Shown: positions 19,543-28,583 of the stretch, one piece after another
Position numbering within the stretch: the stretch's first letter is position 1
Layout: each line of letters starts with the position of its first letter
Assembly (NCBI GenBank): GCA_003990955.1
Contig: BIFV01000008.1
Location: 489,066-553,065, forward strand
Direction of reading: 5' to 3'
From: Sporomusaceae bacterium FL31
GTDB lineage: Bacteria > Bacillota > Negativicutes > DSM-1736 > Dendrosporobacteraceae
Length of the DNA: 64,000 nucleotides
Notes under the pieces: generated by a model
What the model was told of the DNA's origin: nothing
Seen by the model: only the letters and a program-made list of their open reading frames with translations
Databases searched by the model: none
Made by a program: the position numbers and the translations under genes

Positions 19543-20421
19543 ATGACCTTGTTTGACGGCCTGCCGCTTGAAACTGGCAGTAAGCCTAACATCGTATTGA
19601 GTGCCTCGCGTATGACTGATATGCCGAAATATTATCCCCAGGATATTATCACTGAAGTGGAGAAAAGGCTGGCTAAAGGACTGGCTGTCCATAGCTTAGT
19701 GCTATGGACCAAACACCCGCAAGCCTTGCTGACTCAACCACTCCATGATTATTTATTATTGTTAAAAAGTCGAAATATCCAGCTTGCTGTTCAGCTTACC
19801 ATTACGGGCCTTGGCCAGCTGCCGATTGGCGTGAGAGCTGATAAAAAACCTTTAATTCTGGAACCAAATTCCCCACGTTATCAACAGGCTTTGGTCACTC
19901 TGCCCCAAATCATTGAATTGGTTGGAAAACCGGATCGAATCAGATTAAGAGTTGATCCACTGGTTACCGTGACAGACAGCCAGGGAAACTTGTTCTCAAA
20001 CCTGAGTATGCTGCCCGAAATGCTTGAGCACGCTGCCAGGCATGGAATTCGCAATATCAGCTTTAGCTTCCTGGAACGCTTGTATGATAAAGTGCTGCGG
20101 CGCTTCCGCTCGATTGGCTGCACCATTGTTCCGCCTGACCAAGCTGAACGTGCCCGAATTGGTACTTGGTTCAAAGCATTGGAACAACAGTTTCATGTTC
20201 AGATTTCACCCTGCTGTGTACCTGGGTTCCCAGACAGTAAGTGCATCGACAGCAAACAATTGCAGCTGCTGCACAATACCCAGGCTCCATTAAATGATGC
20301 TTCCCCTCGCAGACGCCCGCAGTGCGGCTGCTCGCAAACAATCGATCTAGGCGGCTGGCCGCCTAAACCATGCTTTACCGGCTGCGATTACTGCTATGCC
20401 AGACCGGTCTATGTGGATTAG
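19543..20421 (+). CDS. DUF1848 family protein
   Basis: A 292-residue protein of unknown function. The N terminus has the family ISASRxTD-like motif (VLSASRMTDMPKYY), followed by a TIM-barrel-like alternation of strands and helices. The C terminus has a dense Cys cluster, PQCGCSQTIDLGG and then CFTGCDYCYARP, which resembles an iron-sulfur or radical SAM-like site placed at the wrong end. The ATG is 3 bases after the chemoreceptor stop. Confidence 0.85.
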   Translation: MTLFDGLPLETGSKPNIVLSASRMTDMPKYYPQDIITEVEKRLAKGLAVHSLVLWTKHPQALLTQPLHDYLLLLKSRNIQLAVQLTITGLGQLPIGVRADKKPLILEPNSPRYQQALVTLPQIIELVGKPDRIRLRVDPLVTVTDSQGNLFSNLSMLPEMLEHAARHGIRNISFSFLERLYDKVLRRFRSIGCTIVPPDQAERARIGTWFKALEQQFHVQISPCCVPGFPDSKCIDSKQLQLLHNTQAPLNDASPRRRPQCGCSQTIDLGGWPPKPCFTGCDYCYARPVYVD

Positions 20422-20428
20422 GAATTTT

Positions 20429-20476
20429 GAGAGTGTCTTTCATGCTGCTGCATGTTAAGATGCTCTCTTTGCTTCT
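20429..20476 (+). terminator. Terminator after the DUF1848 gene
   Basis: GAGAGTGTCT pairs imperfectly with AGATGCTCTC, with an inner CATGC/GCATG stem, followed by TTTGCTTCT. It probably ends the chemoreceptor-DUF1848 transcript. Confidence 0.5.
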
Positions 20477-20588
20477 GGAACAGCATCGTATGTACTTACT
20501 CCGGAGATTCTGCAGAATGAGTCAAGAATAGAGGATTCCTGCAGCGCTTAGTCTAATAGGTATCTATACAGTAATGCGAGGTGAGAAT

Positions 20589-21428
20589 ATGAACATAGGA
20601 TTTACAGATATTATGTGGTTTTTATTTATTATCATTACCTTGTTGCCAATGCTCAAACAACGCAGCATTGCAGTACAGCGATTAAGCCTGCTCCGCAAGA
20701 TTGAAGAAAAGCGCGGCTCCCGCGTCATCAGTTTGATTCACCGTCAGGAAGCCATCAGCCTACTGGGAATTCCTATTAGCCGCTATATCAACGTCGAAGA
20801 CTCTGAGCATATTATGAGGGCCATCCGCTTAACGCCGCCTGATATGCCGATTGATTTAATTCTCCATACACCAGGTGGTTTAGTGCTGGCTTCGGAACAA
20901 ATTGCCCGCGCTTTGCAGCAGCACCAGGCCAAAGTAACGGTATTTGTCCCACACTATGCCATGTCAGGCGGAACCATGATTTCCTTAGCTGCCGACGAAA
21001 TCATCTTAGATCCCAATGCTGTTTTGGGTCCGGTAGATCCACAGCTGGGGCAATATCCCGCAGCCTCTATTCTCAAAGTAGTCAGTCAGAAAAATATCGA
21101 CCGCATTGATGACAATACCTTGATATTGGCTGACATGGCTGAAAAAGCCGTTCGGCAAGTTGAGGTCTTCGTCAAATCCTTGCTGTTAGACAAAATGCCT
21201 GCCGAGAAAGCCGAAGAACTGGCTCATACCCTGTCTGAGGGACGCTGGACTCATGACTTTCCCATTACCTGCGATATGCTGCGGGAAATGGGGTTACCCA
21301 GCATTTGCAATGAAATGCCGTTAGAAGTCTATGAACTTATGGAGCTATATCCACAGCCAGCACAACAGCGCCCATCCGTTCAATATATTCCATTGCCTTA
21401 TGATAACAGTAAAAAGGCTCCCCGCTAA
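20589..21428 (+). CDS. Membrane-anchored ClpP/SppA-class serine protease (SDH family)
   Basis: A 279-residue protein of the serine dehydrogenase proteinase (PF01972) family, starting at the ATG at 20589 behind GAGGTGAGAAT. One N-terminal membrane helix (about 7-21) precedes a ClpP-like fold. The oxyanion-type TPGG (94-97) and the likely nucleophile Ser126 in YAMSGGTM are clear, followed by LGPVDPQLGQYPA. By family it should cleave membrane or signal-peptide-like substrates. No partner is adjacent and it appears monocistronic. Confidence 0.85.
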   Translation: MNIGFTDIMWFLFIIITLLPMLKQRSIAVQRLSLLRKIEEKRGSRVISLIHRQEAISLLGIPISRYINVEDSEHIMRAIRLTPPDMPIDLILHTPGGLVLASEQIARALQQHQAKVTVFVPHYAMSGGTMISLAADEIILDPNAVLGPVDPQLGQYPAASILKVVSQKNIDRIDDNTLILADMAEKAVRQVEVFVKSLLLDKMPAEKAEELAHTLSEGRWTHDFPITCDMLREMGLPSICNEMPLEVYELMELYPQPAQQRPSVQYIPLPYDNSKKAPR

Positions 21429-21453
21429 GTAAAGTAGGCACACGGTAAATGAG

Positions 21454-21484
21454 AAAAGCTTAATCCAATTGGATTAAGCTTTTT
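21454..21484. terminator. Bidirectional terminator palindrome
   Basis: AAAAGCTTAATCC (21454-21466) and GGATTAAGCTTTT (21471-21484) form a perfect stem with A and T tracts on both strands. It serves the convergent protease gene (plus) and deacetylase gene (minus). Confidence 0.85.
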
Positions 21485-21510
21485 AATGTTTTATCTATAA
21501 ATATTAGCAA

Positions 21511-22281
21511 CTAGCTAAACATAGTAGGCAGGAATCCCTTCTTAAACATGACATAAGAGATCGAACGGTCCGAGTGAAAGATTGGAATACGCCGAATAGC
21601 CAGGTTATTGCTAAAACCGGCGAAACCATAACGAGTGGAAAAACCACCAACATAACCAGTTTCTTTGGCAATATCAAGAACTTCAGGACTGTAACTGCCA
21701 CAAGGATAAGCCGTAAAACTAACAGACTTGCCCATCATTTGCTCAAGGTCATGTTTGGAATTCTTCAGCTCTTTGCCAGCTTCATCTAGAGTTAAGCCAG
21801 CCAAAGGCCGATGAGTAACAGTATGAGAACCAAAATCCATGCCAGCTGTTGTCATTTCGCGAATCTGCGCTGCGCTCATCCGCTCGGTTTGTCCCACCAT
21901 GCCAGTGATGATATAAAAGCTTGCTTTCATCGAATACTGCTGAAGAATAGGAAAGGCATTGGTGTAGTTATCTAAATATCCATCATCAAAAGTAATCAGT
22001 AAAGGCTTATCCGGTAAAGGTGCTGCTGCTACGATATGCTGCCTGACCTGTTCCAGTGACAGTGAATGATAGCCAGCCCAGCTTAGAAACTCTATATCTT
22101 GCTGAAACCGCTGCGTACTCACAGTCAGAGGGTCCGACTCAGGGCCTACCCGATGATATAACAAAATAGGGATACTCTTAGTCAATTGATCTAAGATACG
22201 ATTACCGGAAAAAAAAGACAGCCCAGCTACCGCGACAGCAGCCCCGGTACAACCTTTTAAAAACTGGCGTCGAGTAAGCAT
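21511..22281 (-). CDS. Exported polysaccharide deacetylase (NodB fold)
   Basis: A 256-residue secreted enzyme. A TRRQFLKG start followed by a hydrophobic helix resembles a Tat-type signal peptide. The NodB domain shows PLLITFDDGY (catalytic Asp and metal Asp) and SHTVTHRPL (metal His residues). FTAYPCGSYSP matches the third conserved motif. Family members remove N- or O-acetyl groups from peptidoglycan or other glycans, but the substrate cannot be told here. It is separated from pth by a terminator and so is its own unit. Confidence 0.87.
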   Translation of the reverse strand: MLTRRQFLKGCTGAAVAVAGLSFFSGNRILDQLTKSIPILLYHRVGPESDPLTVSTQRFQQDIEFLSWAGYHSLSLEQVRQHIVAAAPLPDKPLLITFDDGYLDNYTNAFPILQQYSMKASFYIITGMVGQTERMSAAQIREMTTAGMDFGSHTVTHRPLAGLTLDEAGKELKNSKHDLEQMMGKSVSFTAYPCGSYSPEVLDIAKETGYVGGFSTRYGFAGFSNNLAIRRIPIFHSDRSISYVMFKKGFLPTMFS

Positions 22282-22418
22282 TCGAACAAGCCTTCCTTCA
22301 TTTTATAATAAGCGAACACGTCATCCACTATATTTTACATCCCAATGTTTAGAAGATCAACAAAAAAGAATTATCCAAAAATAGCAGCTTTTGCAAATAT
22401 ATATATCCCCGCAAAAAA

Positions 22419-22434
22419 ACCAGGTTTCCCTGGT
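22419..22434 (-). terminator. Terminator after pth
   Basis: ACCAGG (22419-22424) pairs with CCTGGT (22429-22434), followed on the minus strand by seven T, directly after the pth stop codon. Confidence 0.85.
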
Positions 22435-22995
22435 CTATTTACTAAACGTATTCATTGCCTTGGTAATTCCCTGAGCGATAATACATTCGACTGCTTGAGC
22501 TGACCGTTCAACCGCTTCTTTAATCAGCGGTGCTTCTTCTGTTGAGAACTTACTCAGGACGTAATTATTCACTGTCCAGCCTTCAGGTGGGCGACCAACG
22601 CCAACCCGAACGCGGGCAAAGACATCAGTTCCCAAATGACTGATCAAAGATTCAATACCACGGTGGCCGCCAGAACTGCCTTTGGTCCGGAGGCGCAGAC
22701 GCCCAACCGCCAAATCCATATCATCATAAATAACAATAATATCCTCTGCGGTTACTTTGTGCCAGCGTACCAAAGCCCCCACCGCTGTGCCACTTAAGTT
22801 CATATAAGTCTGTGGCTTAACTAACAGCGACTGCTGACCACCACTGCGGCGCTCAGCAATCTGGGCATCAAATTTACTGCGCCAGACTTCTGCACCCCAG
22901 CGTCTGGCCAATTCGTCCACAACAAAGAAGCCCACATTATGCCGGGTCGCACTATATTCCTGACCGGGATTACCCAGTCCAACTATAATCTTCAC
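22435..22995 (-). CDS. pth: Peptidyl-tRNA hydrolase
   Basis: Recycles peptidyl-tRNA released from stalled ribosomes. It is 186 residues, the family length. The GLGNPG motif and catalytic His in YSATRHNVGFF are near the start, with YDDMDLAVGRLRLR and GSSGGHRGI following. The GTG start overlaps the stop of the upstream deacetylase gene by 4 bases (GTGA), so the two are translationally coupled. Confidence 0.96.
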   Translation of the reverse strand: MKIIVGLGNPGQEYSATRHNVGFFVVDELARRWGAEVWRSKFDAQIAERRSGGQQSLLVKPQTYMNLSGTAVGALVRWHKVTAEDIIVIYDDMDLAVGRLRLRTKGSSGGHRGIESLISHLGTDVFARVRVGVGRPPEGWTVNNYVLSKFSTEEAPLIKEAVERSAQAVECIIAQGITKAMNTFSK

Positions 22996-23816
22996 TTATT
23001 CGTGCCCTCCGCTTTAGCTAAAATATCATCTACTGTAACAAAAGTATAGCCTTCAGCTTTTAATTGATGGATAATCAGCCTGGTGGCCTCAACGGTTTGC
23101 GCCCGTGAAGCTTGCGCGGCAATGCCATCACCATCATGCAGCAAGATGACCGACCCATTGCGGGTCTTATCAAGCACTCGATTGGCGATAACCTCCATAC
23201 CAGGATTGGTCCAATCACGACTCATGACCGACCATTCAACGACTTTAAGACCTTGCTCAGCCATAACCTCCAGCACAACCGGATCACGGAATCCATGCGG
23301 CGGACGTACAATATGCGGTTTAACACCCGTAATAGCAAACAAAACTTGATTGGTTCTCTCCAGTTCAGAGACTACGGTACTCCGGTCTACTTTCAATAAA
23401 TCCACATGGTTGTAGGTATGGTTGCCAATTTGGTGGCCTTCCGCATAAATACGCTGAACAAGCTCGGGATGATCCGCTGCATTTTTACCAAGCAGAAAGA
23501 AAGTAGCCTTGACGTTGTTCTCTTTTAGAATATCCAGAACCTGATTGGTGTATGGCGGATAAGGACCATCATCAAAAGTCAGCGCAACCACTTTTTGCTT
23601 CGTGTTGACCTCACAAAAAACCCGCCCGAAAACATCATTTTCCGGGATTACAGCACTCAAGGTCAGTGCAACACCAAAAATAATGCCCAAAATGGCTGTA
23701 TAGAAACCAAGCCGGACAGGGCGGCGTAAGATATGCAGATAGTCTAGTACCAAACCAATGATTACAATGATTGTCAGCACGCCTAGCATGCTTATCAGGC
23801 GCATGTTATCAAACAT
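22992..23816 (-). CDS. Membrane-anchored polysaccharide deacetylase, PdaB-like
   Basis: About 274 residues from the ATG at 23816 (GGAGTAATGATC ahead; the ATG at 23822 is too close to that site). Two N-terminal hydrophobic helices precede a NodB domain with VALTFDDGPYPPYT, GNHTYNHVDL and RPPHGFRD, then LHDGDG. The closest functional analogues are spore-cortex or cell-wall peptidoglycan deacetylases, which is inference. It lies between the GNAT gene and pth and overlaps both by a few bases. Confidence 0.87.
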   Translation of the reverse strand: MFDNMRLISMLGVLTIIVIIGLVLDYLHILRRPVRLGFYTAILGIIFGVALTLSAVIPENDVFGRVFCEVNTKQKVVALTFDDGPYPPYTNQVLDILKENNVKATFFLLGKNAADHPELVQRIYAEGHQIGNHTYNHVDLLKVDRSTVVSELERTNQVLFAITGVKPHIVRPPHGFRDPVVLEVMAEQGLKVVEWSVMSRDWTNPGMEVIANRVLDKTRNGSVILLHDGDGIAAQASRAQTVEATRLIIHQLKAEGYTFVTVDDILAKAEGTNK

Positions 23817-23821
23817 GATCA

Positions 23822-24457
23822 TTACTCCATTTCTTTAAACATAATGAGCCACTGTCCTTGAGAGTCAGCTGTATAACCAGAGCGGTAGAAACCTAACTTT
23901 TCATAAACTTTTATTGCCGGAATGTTATCCGGGCGAACCTCAAGGCGCACCCTGTTGGCCTTACGTTCTTTAAAATAGAGCAAGGCTTGCTCCATCAGAC
24001 GGCTTGCAATTCCTTGGCCGCGACAGGCCTCTGCTACTGCAATCGAAAGGATCCTGGCATTCGCAGATTTTGTCGGGCTGACAGCTGAACCGAGAAACGC
24101 CACTTTATTCATCACAATGACTTTGACCGGATGCAGTCCAAAACCATACTGCCCAGTAAGCCAGCGCCATGTCCATTTAAAAATATGTCCGCCACAAATG
24201 GCTTTCATCCATAATCGAGGTAAAACGGTGGGAGCAAAACAGTAGCCAACAACCTGGCCATCATCACGACGTGCAATCAAGGCAGCCTGAGGCTCGGCTT
24301 CATAAACCAGTCTGAACACATCCTGCATGGCCTGAGGCTTTGGCAAACGGCCGCAATGATGCAGAACACTTTCTTTAAAGCTTTCAGTAAATACCGCTGC
24401 AATAGCTGGAATATCCTCAGGTTTAGCCCGCTCGACTGACAGTTGACACAACATCAT
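23822..24457 (-). CDS. GNAT family N-acetyltransferase
   Basis: About 211 residues from the ATG at 24457 (GAGGTGAGC ahead). The acetyl-CoA-binding motif A is visible as ILSIAVAEACRGQGIASRLM, with VRPDNIPAIKVYEKLGF as motif B. The substrate is unknown. A TATAAT-like -10 at 24473-24478 with a weak -35 (TTTAAA) 17 bases upstream would start the GNAT-deacetylase-pth operon. Confidence 0.85.
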   Translation of the reverse strand: MMLCQLSVERAKPEDIPAIAAVFTESFKESVLHHCGRLPKPQAMQDVFRLVYEAEPQAALIARRDDGQVVGYCFAPTVLPRLWMKAICGGHIFKWTWRWLTGQYGFGLHPVKVIVMNKVAFLGSAVSPTKSANARILSIAVAEACRGQGIASRLMEQALLYFKERKANRVRLEVRPDNIPAIKVYEKLGFYRSGYTADSQGQWLIMFKEME

Positions 24458-24572
24458 GCTCACCTCATTGCGATTATATCATAGCAGTCAGAATTTTTAA
24501 ACAGTGAAAACTTACCGCACACGACTTCCGGAATGTTATGATCCACTCCGGCTTATTTTTGCTTGCAAAAAA

Positions 24573-24594
24573 GGGCGCGATAGTCATCGCGCCC
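24573..24594 (-). terminator. Terminator after prs
   Basis: GGGCGCGAT (24573-24581) and ATCGCGCCC (24586-24594) form a perfect GC-rich stem with a 4-base loop, followed by six T on the minus strand. Confidence 0.93.
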
Positions 24595-24608
24595 TTTCAC
24601 CATCTATA

Positions 24609-25559
24609 TTAATCGAATAGTTTACTCACCGATAATTCGCTAAAAATACGGACAATGGCTTCACCAAATAATGGAGCAACAGACAAGACTTTGATTTTAG
24701 GATGCAGTTTTGCTTCAGGCAATGGGATGGTATTGGTTACGATCAATTCCTTCATATTCGAAGCTACAATGCGTTCCACCGCTGGATCACTTAATACAGC
24801 ATGCGTACAGCAGGCATAAACTTCTTTTGCACCAAAGCGTTCCAAGGCTTTAGCGCCTTCGGTCAATGAACCGGCAGTATCGACAATATCATCAACAATG
24901 ACTGCCGTTTTGCCTTCAACATTACCAATCAGATTCATCACTTCAGCAACACCTGGCATTGGACGGCGTTTCTCAATGATGGCAATAGGCGCGTGCAGTC
25001 GGTCGGCAAGTTGTCTTGCTCTTGTCACACCACCTAGGTCAGGCGATACAACTACCAAATCAGTTAATTTTTTTGATTCAATGTAATCAGACAAAATAGG
25101 AACGCCAATAAGATGGTCAAGTGGTATATCGAAGAAGCCCTGAATTTGGCCGGCATGCAAGTCCATGGTTACCACCCGGCTTACCCCGGCAGTGGTCAGC
25201 AGATTGGCGATCAGCTTCGCGGAGATAGGCTCGCGGCCTCGAGTTTTGCGATCTTGACGTGCATAAGCATAATAAGGAATAACCGCCGTTACGTGACGGG
25301 CCGAAGCCCTCTTACAGGCATCAACCATAATTAATAATTCCATCAGACTATCATTGACAGGATAGCAAGTAGGTTGAACAATGAATACTTCTTTACCCCG
25401 TACACTCTCATCAATAATGACTTGTGTTTCACCATTGTTAAAATGCCCGACAAATGCATCTCCCACTGAAACACCAATATGCGCGGCAATCTCGTGAGCC
25501 AAAGCCGGGTTAGAATTACCGGTAAAAATTCGCAATCGTTTACTATCCTCTAAAATCAT
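24609..25559 (-). CDS. prs: Ribose-phosphate pyrophosphokinase (PRPP synthetase)
   Basis: Makes PRPP from ribose-5-phosphate and ATP for nucleotide, His and Trp synthesis. It is 316 residues from the ATG at 25559 (GGGAGG ahead). The ATP-binding YARQDRK region, the [17 protein letters not shown] motif and the PRPP loop [13 protein letters not shown] are intact. It follows glmU, as in Bacillus. Confidence 0.97.
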   Translation of the reverse strand: MILEDSKRLRIFTGNSNPALAHEIAAHIGVSVGDAFVGHFNNGETQVIIDESVRGKEVFIVQPTCYPVNDSLMELLIMVDACKRASARHVTAVIPYYAYARQDRKTRGREPISAKLIANLLTTAGVSRVVTMDLHAGQIQGFFDIPLDHLIGVPILSDYIESKKLTDLVVVSPDLGGVTRARQLADRLHAPIAIIEKRRPMPGVAEVMNLIGNVEGKTAVIVDDIVDTAGSLTEGAKALERFGAKEVYACCTHAVLSDPAVERIVASNMKELIVTNTIPLPEAKLHPKIKVLSVAPLFGEAIVRIFSELSVSKLFD

Positions 25560-25658
25560 TTTGCAATTACCTCCCAAAAACGCTATAAAACTTATTTTTT
25601 AACCACAAGGCAACCTTGCGGCATGAAACTCAATACAAGCCGAAACAAACACGGCGGG

Positions 25659-27026
25659 TTACCCTTTGCGCTTGTTAACCCAGCCTTCAATGTTGGACTG
25701 CCGAGCTCTGGCAACACCGAGTGATGTTGCGGGAACATCTTTGGTTATCGTTGATCCGGCAGCTACATAAGCCCCTTCACCCACTGTTACGGGTGCAACT
25801 AAATTGGTGTTGCAGCCAATGAATGCACCGTCCTCAATGGTGGTGCGGTGTTTGTGTTTACCGTCATAATTAACGGTAATTGTCCCTGATCCAATATTGA
25901 CCTTTTGTCCCATATCGGTATCCCCAATGTAACTAAGATGAGGAATCTTGCTGCCTTCACCGATCTGCGAATTCTTGACCTCAACAAAATTTCCAACCTT
26001 TACTCCTGATGCCAAAGCTGTTCCAGGCCGCAGATGGACATAAGGTCCTACGGTAACCTGATCGGCAATCTGACACTCATGCGCGTATACAAAATGCAGT
26101 GTCACATTGTCACCGATCACGATATTCTGCAACCGGGTATTGGGACCAATCTCACAGCCACTGCCAATTGTAGTAGCGCCTTCGATCCAGGTAAAAGGAT
26201 AAATGATCGTATCAGCACCAATGGTCACATCAGCATCAATAAACGTGCTGTCAGCATCCATAATGGTGACCCCGCTGTCCATTAGCTCCAAAGCTTTGCG
26301 CTTGCGCAAAATCTTCTCGGCTTCAGCCAATTGAGCCCGGGAATTAATTCCGAAAGTTTCCTGAAAATCCTCGGCAGGGGTGGCCCAAACTTTAGTATGA
26401 TTGCTGGCAAGGATACTGATGACATCAGTGAGATAATATTCACCCTGCACATTATTGCAATTCAGCCCAGCCAATGCATGAAACAATGCGGCTCGTTCAA
26501 AACAGTAAATGCCGGTGTTTACTTCAGTAACCAGCCTTTCTTCCGCTGTAGCGTCTTTATGCTCCACGATTTTCACGACCTGCCCATCGCGATTGCGAAT
26601 GACCCGGCCATAACCGGTGGGATCAGGCATATGCGCCGTTAAGACAGTAGCTGCCGCCTGTGACTGACGATGTTCGTCATAAAGCTTTGCCAGCAATTCA
26701 CTGCGCAGCAGCGGAGTATCGCCGCATAACACCATTACTGTTCCCTCAAAGTCAGCCAGCAATTCACGAGCCTGCATCACAGCATGCCCTGTACCTAACT
26801 GCTCTGCCTGAACAACAAATTCAGCTTGATCTCCCAACGCTGTTGCTACACTTTCCGCTCCAAAACCAATAACAACTACGCTGCGCTCAGCTCCAGCCTT
26901 CTTTGCAGCATCAAGAACGTGCTGTACCATGCTCTTACCGCCCACACGATGCAACACCTTGGGCTGCAATGACTTCATCCGCGTTCCTTTGCCTGCCGCC
27001 AAAATCATCGATAATAGTTGTGACAT
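25659..27026 (-). CDS. glmU: Bifunctional UDP-GlcNAc pyrophosphorylase / GlcN-1-P acetyltransferase GlmU
   Basis: Supplies UDP-GlcNAc for peptidoglycan and, in a diderm, lipopolysaccharide. It is 455 residues from the ATG at 27026 (GGGGGAA ahead). The uridylyltransferase domain starts with LSMILAAGKGTRMKS. The left-handed beta-helix acetyltransferase domain (from about 250) contains LSYIGDTDMG, SGTITVNYDGKHKH and GCNTNLVAPV. A few of its bases downstream resemble the interspersed repeat. It forms an operon with prs. Confidence 0.97.
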   Translation of the reverse strand: MSQLLSMILAAGKGTRMKSLQPKVLHRVGGKSMVQHVLDAAKKAGAERSVVVIGFGAESVATALGDQAEFVVQAEQLGTGHAVMQARELLADFEGTVMVLCGDTPLLRSELLAKLYDEHRQSQAAATVLTAHMPDPTGYGRVIRNRDGQVVKIVEHKDATAEERLVTEVNTGIYCFERAALFHALAGLNCNNVQGEYYLTDVISILASNHTKVWATPAEDFQETFGINSRAQLAEAEKILRKRKALELMDSGVTIMDADSTFIDADVTIGADTIIYPFTWIEGATTIGSGCEIGPNTRLQNIVIGDNVTLHFVYAHECQIADQVTVGPYVHLRPGTALASGVKVGNFVEVKNSQIGEGSKIPHLSYIGDTDMGQKVNIGSGTITVNYDGKHKHRTTIEDGAFIGCNTNLVAPVTVGEGAYVAAGSTITKDVPATSLGVARARQSNIEGWVNKRKG

Positions 27027-27319
27027 GACCGTTCCCCCATTTCTTGAACTCACCCACATACCTTTTCCTTAAACCGCAAAATACTCGAAGAACACAAAGA
27101 AGCACGCTTAGTCTCCTTTGCACACTTGGAGGACCTAGCGATCAAAAGCGGTACCTTAGAAGTTTTTCCAAATTCTAAGGTTATCTATTTAGACTAGAAC
27201 ATAGAGTTGTTCGACACAATTAGCTATATTCCTGCAACAAAATTTAATTGCAGAATATGGCGAGTAATCAGAAAAATACAATAGACAAGCTAGGGCACCT
27301 TCATCCAGGAGCCCTAGCT
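27027..27319. other. Gap between glmU and ilvA with a repeat remnant and hairpin
   Basis: It holds a remnant of the interspersed repeat (27071-27140) and a perfect 9-bp hairpin ACCTTAGAA/TTCTAAGGT (27153-27161 with 27173-27181). A lone TTCGACA (27210-27216) resembles a Spo0A box, but no clear glmU promoter is visible. Confidence 0.4.
27071..27140. repeat. Intergenic repeat (copy 3, degraded)
   Basis: AAACCGCAAAATACTCGAAG and AACACAAAGAAGCACGC resemble the AACCACAG/CACAGAG end of the elements at 15.6 and 16.6 kb. The right end is not recognisable. Similarity is judged by eye. Confidence 0.4.
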
Positions 27320-27320
27320 T
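27287..27320 (-). terminator. Hairpin after the threonine dehydratase gene
   Basis: AAGCTAGGGC (27287-27296) and GCCCTAGCTT (27311-27320) form a perfect 10-bp stem at the stop codon. The following T tract is weak. Confidence 0.6.
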
Positions 27321-28540
27321 TAAATGATCTTGGCTATATAGCCTTCCTGTCGAAGATTCGCCATAATCTCCTCAGTATGTAAGGCATCGCGCGTTTCCAA
27401 GCAAATCTCCACCACGGCCTGGCCGATTGGAACATTTCGCTCGACCCGGTCATGATAAACATTAATCACATTGGCTTTAAGCCGGGTGATAACAGCCAAC
27501 AGGTTTTGCAGCATACCCGGCCGATCGGCAATCAACGTGGTAATTTTAACTCGCCGGCCGGCTTTCACTAAGCCTCGCTCAATGATGCGTGAAATAAAAT
27601 TAACATCAATATTGCCGCCGGAAATTACACTGACAACTTTTCCCCTGGCCGGCACCTTGCCATTCAGCACAGCTGCCAAGCTGACTGCACCTGCTCCTTC
27701 AACCATGAGTTTGGCCCGTTCCAATACCATCAATATCGTACTGGCAATGGCTTCATCACTGACCACAACAATATCATCCACATACTTATCAATAATATCA
27801 AAGGTTAAATTCCCTGGCACTTTCACCGCAATACCATCCGCCATCGTTACAGCATCTGGTGTTGTTTTAATGGTGTGCTCACGTTTAGACATATACATAG
27901 CCGGGGCACCTTCAGATTGCACACCATAAATTTTAACATGGGGCGCCATTTGTTTGACCACCAATGCCAGACCGGCAATCAGGCCGCCGCCGCCAATAGG
28001 GGCAACAATTGCGGTGACATCCTGCAGTGATTGTAAAATTTCCAAGCCAACAGTGCCTTGACCGGCAATAACCGCATGATCATTAAAGGCGTGAACAAAA
28101 GTCTGCCCGGTCTGAGCCTGAATTTCCTGTGCCTTTAGATAAGCTTCATCATACCCGGCACCACTTAAGACCACTTCGGCATCATAGCCGCGGGTAGCCG
28201 TAATTTTAGCCAGCGGTGCCGCTTCCGGCATAACAATCGTGGCTTTGGTCTTAGCCATCCGGGCCGCATACGCTACGCCCTGCGCATGATTGCCTGCCGA
28301 AGCGGCAATAACCCCCTGTGCTTTTTCGGCCTGGGTTAACAGGCGAATTTTATTGTAAGCCCCGCGGATTTTAAAAGAGCCGGTTTTCTGCAAATTCTCC
28401 AGCTTTAGATAAACATCACAGCCAGCCATACTACTAAAGGTTGCACTGCGATCAAGCGGAGTATTATGAACAATGTCTTTTAATGAATTGTACGCATCCT
28501 GAACGTCAGCAGCAGATAAAATTTCTTGCTGATTAATCAT
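27320..28540 (-). CDS. ilvA: Threonine ammonia-lyase with C-terminal ACT domain
   Basis: PLP enzyme deaminating threonine to 2-oxobutanoate. It is 406 residues from the ATG at 28540 (TTGGAGG ahead). The PLP lysine is in TGSFKIRGAYNK, the phosphate loop is PIGGGGLIAG, and SAGNHAQG is typical. A single C-terminal ACT domain (about 330-406) fits the TdcB/short IlvA class rather than the long biosynthetic enzyme. Biosynthetic versus catabolic use is open because no ilv or tdc neighbour is present. Confidence 0.92.
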   Translation of the reverse strand: MINQQEILSAADVQDAYNSLKDIVHNTPLDRSATFSSMAGCDVYLKLENLQKTGSFKIRGAYNKIRLLTQAEKAQGVIAASAGNHAQGVAYAARMAKTKATIVMPEAAPLAKITATRGYDAEVVLSGAGYDEAYLKAQEIQAQTGQTFVHAFNDHAVIAGQGTVGLEILQSLQDVTAIVAPIGGGGLIAGLALVVKQMAPHVKIYGVQSEGAPAMYMSKREHTIKTTPDAVTMADGIAVKVPGNLTFDIIDKYVDDIVVVSDEAIASTILMVLERAKLMVEGAGAVSLAAVLNGKVPARGKVVSVISGGNIDVNFISRIIERGLVKAGRRVKITTLIADRPGMLQNLLAVITRLKANVINVYHDRVERNVPIGQAVVEICLETRDALHTEEIMANLRQEGYIAKII

Positions 28541-28583
28541 AATGACCTCCAATCGGCTACCGTCAAAAAGTTATGGTAAAGTT

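Noticed and set aside
27210..27216. Spo0A-box-like TTCGACA between glmU and ilvA
   Set aside because: A single seven-base match without a supporting promoter; several such matches are expected by chance in 64 kb.
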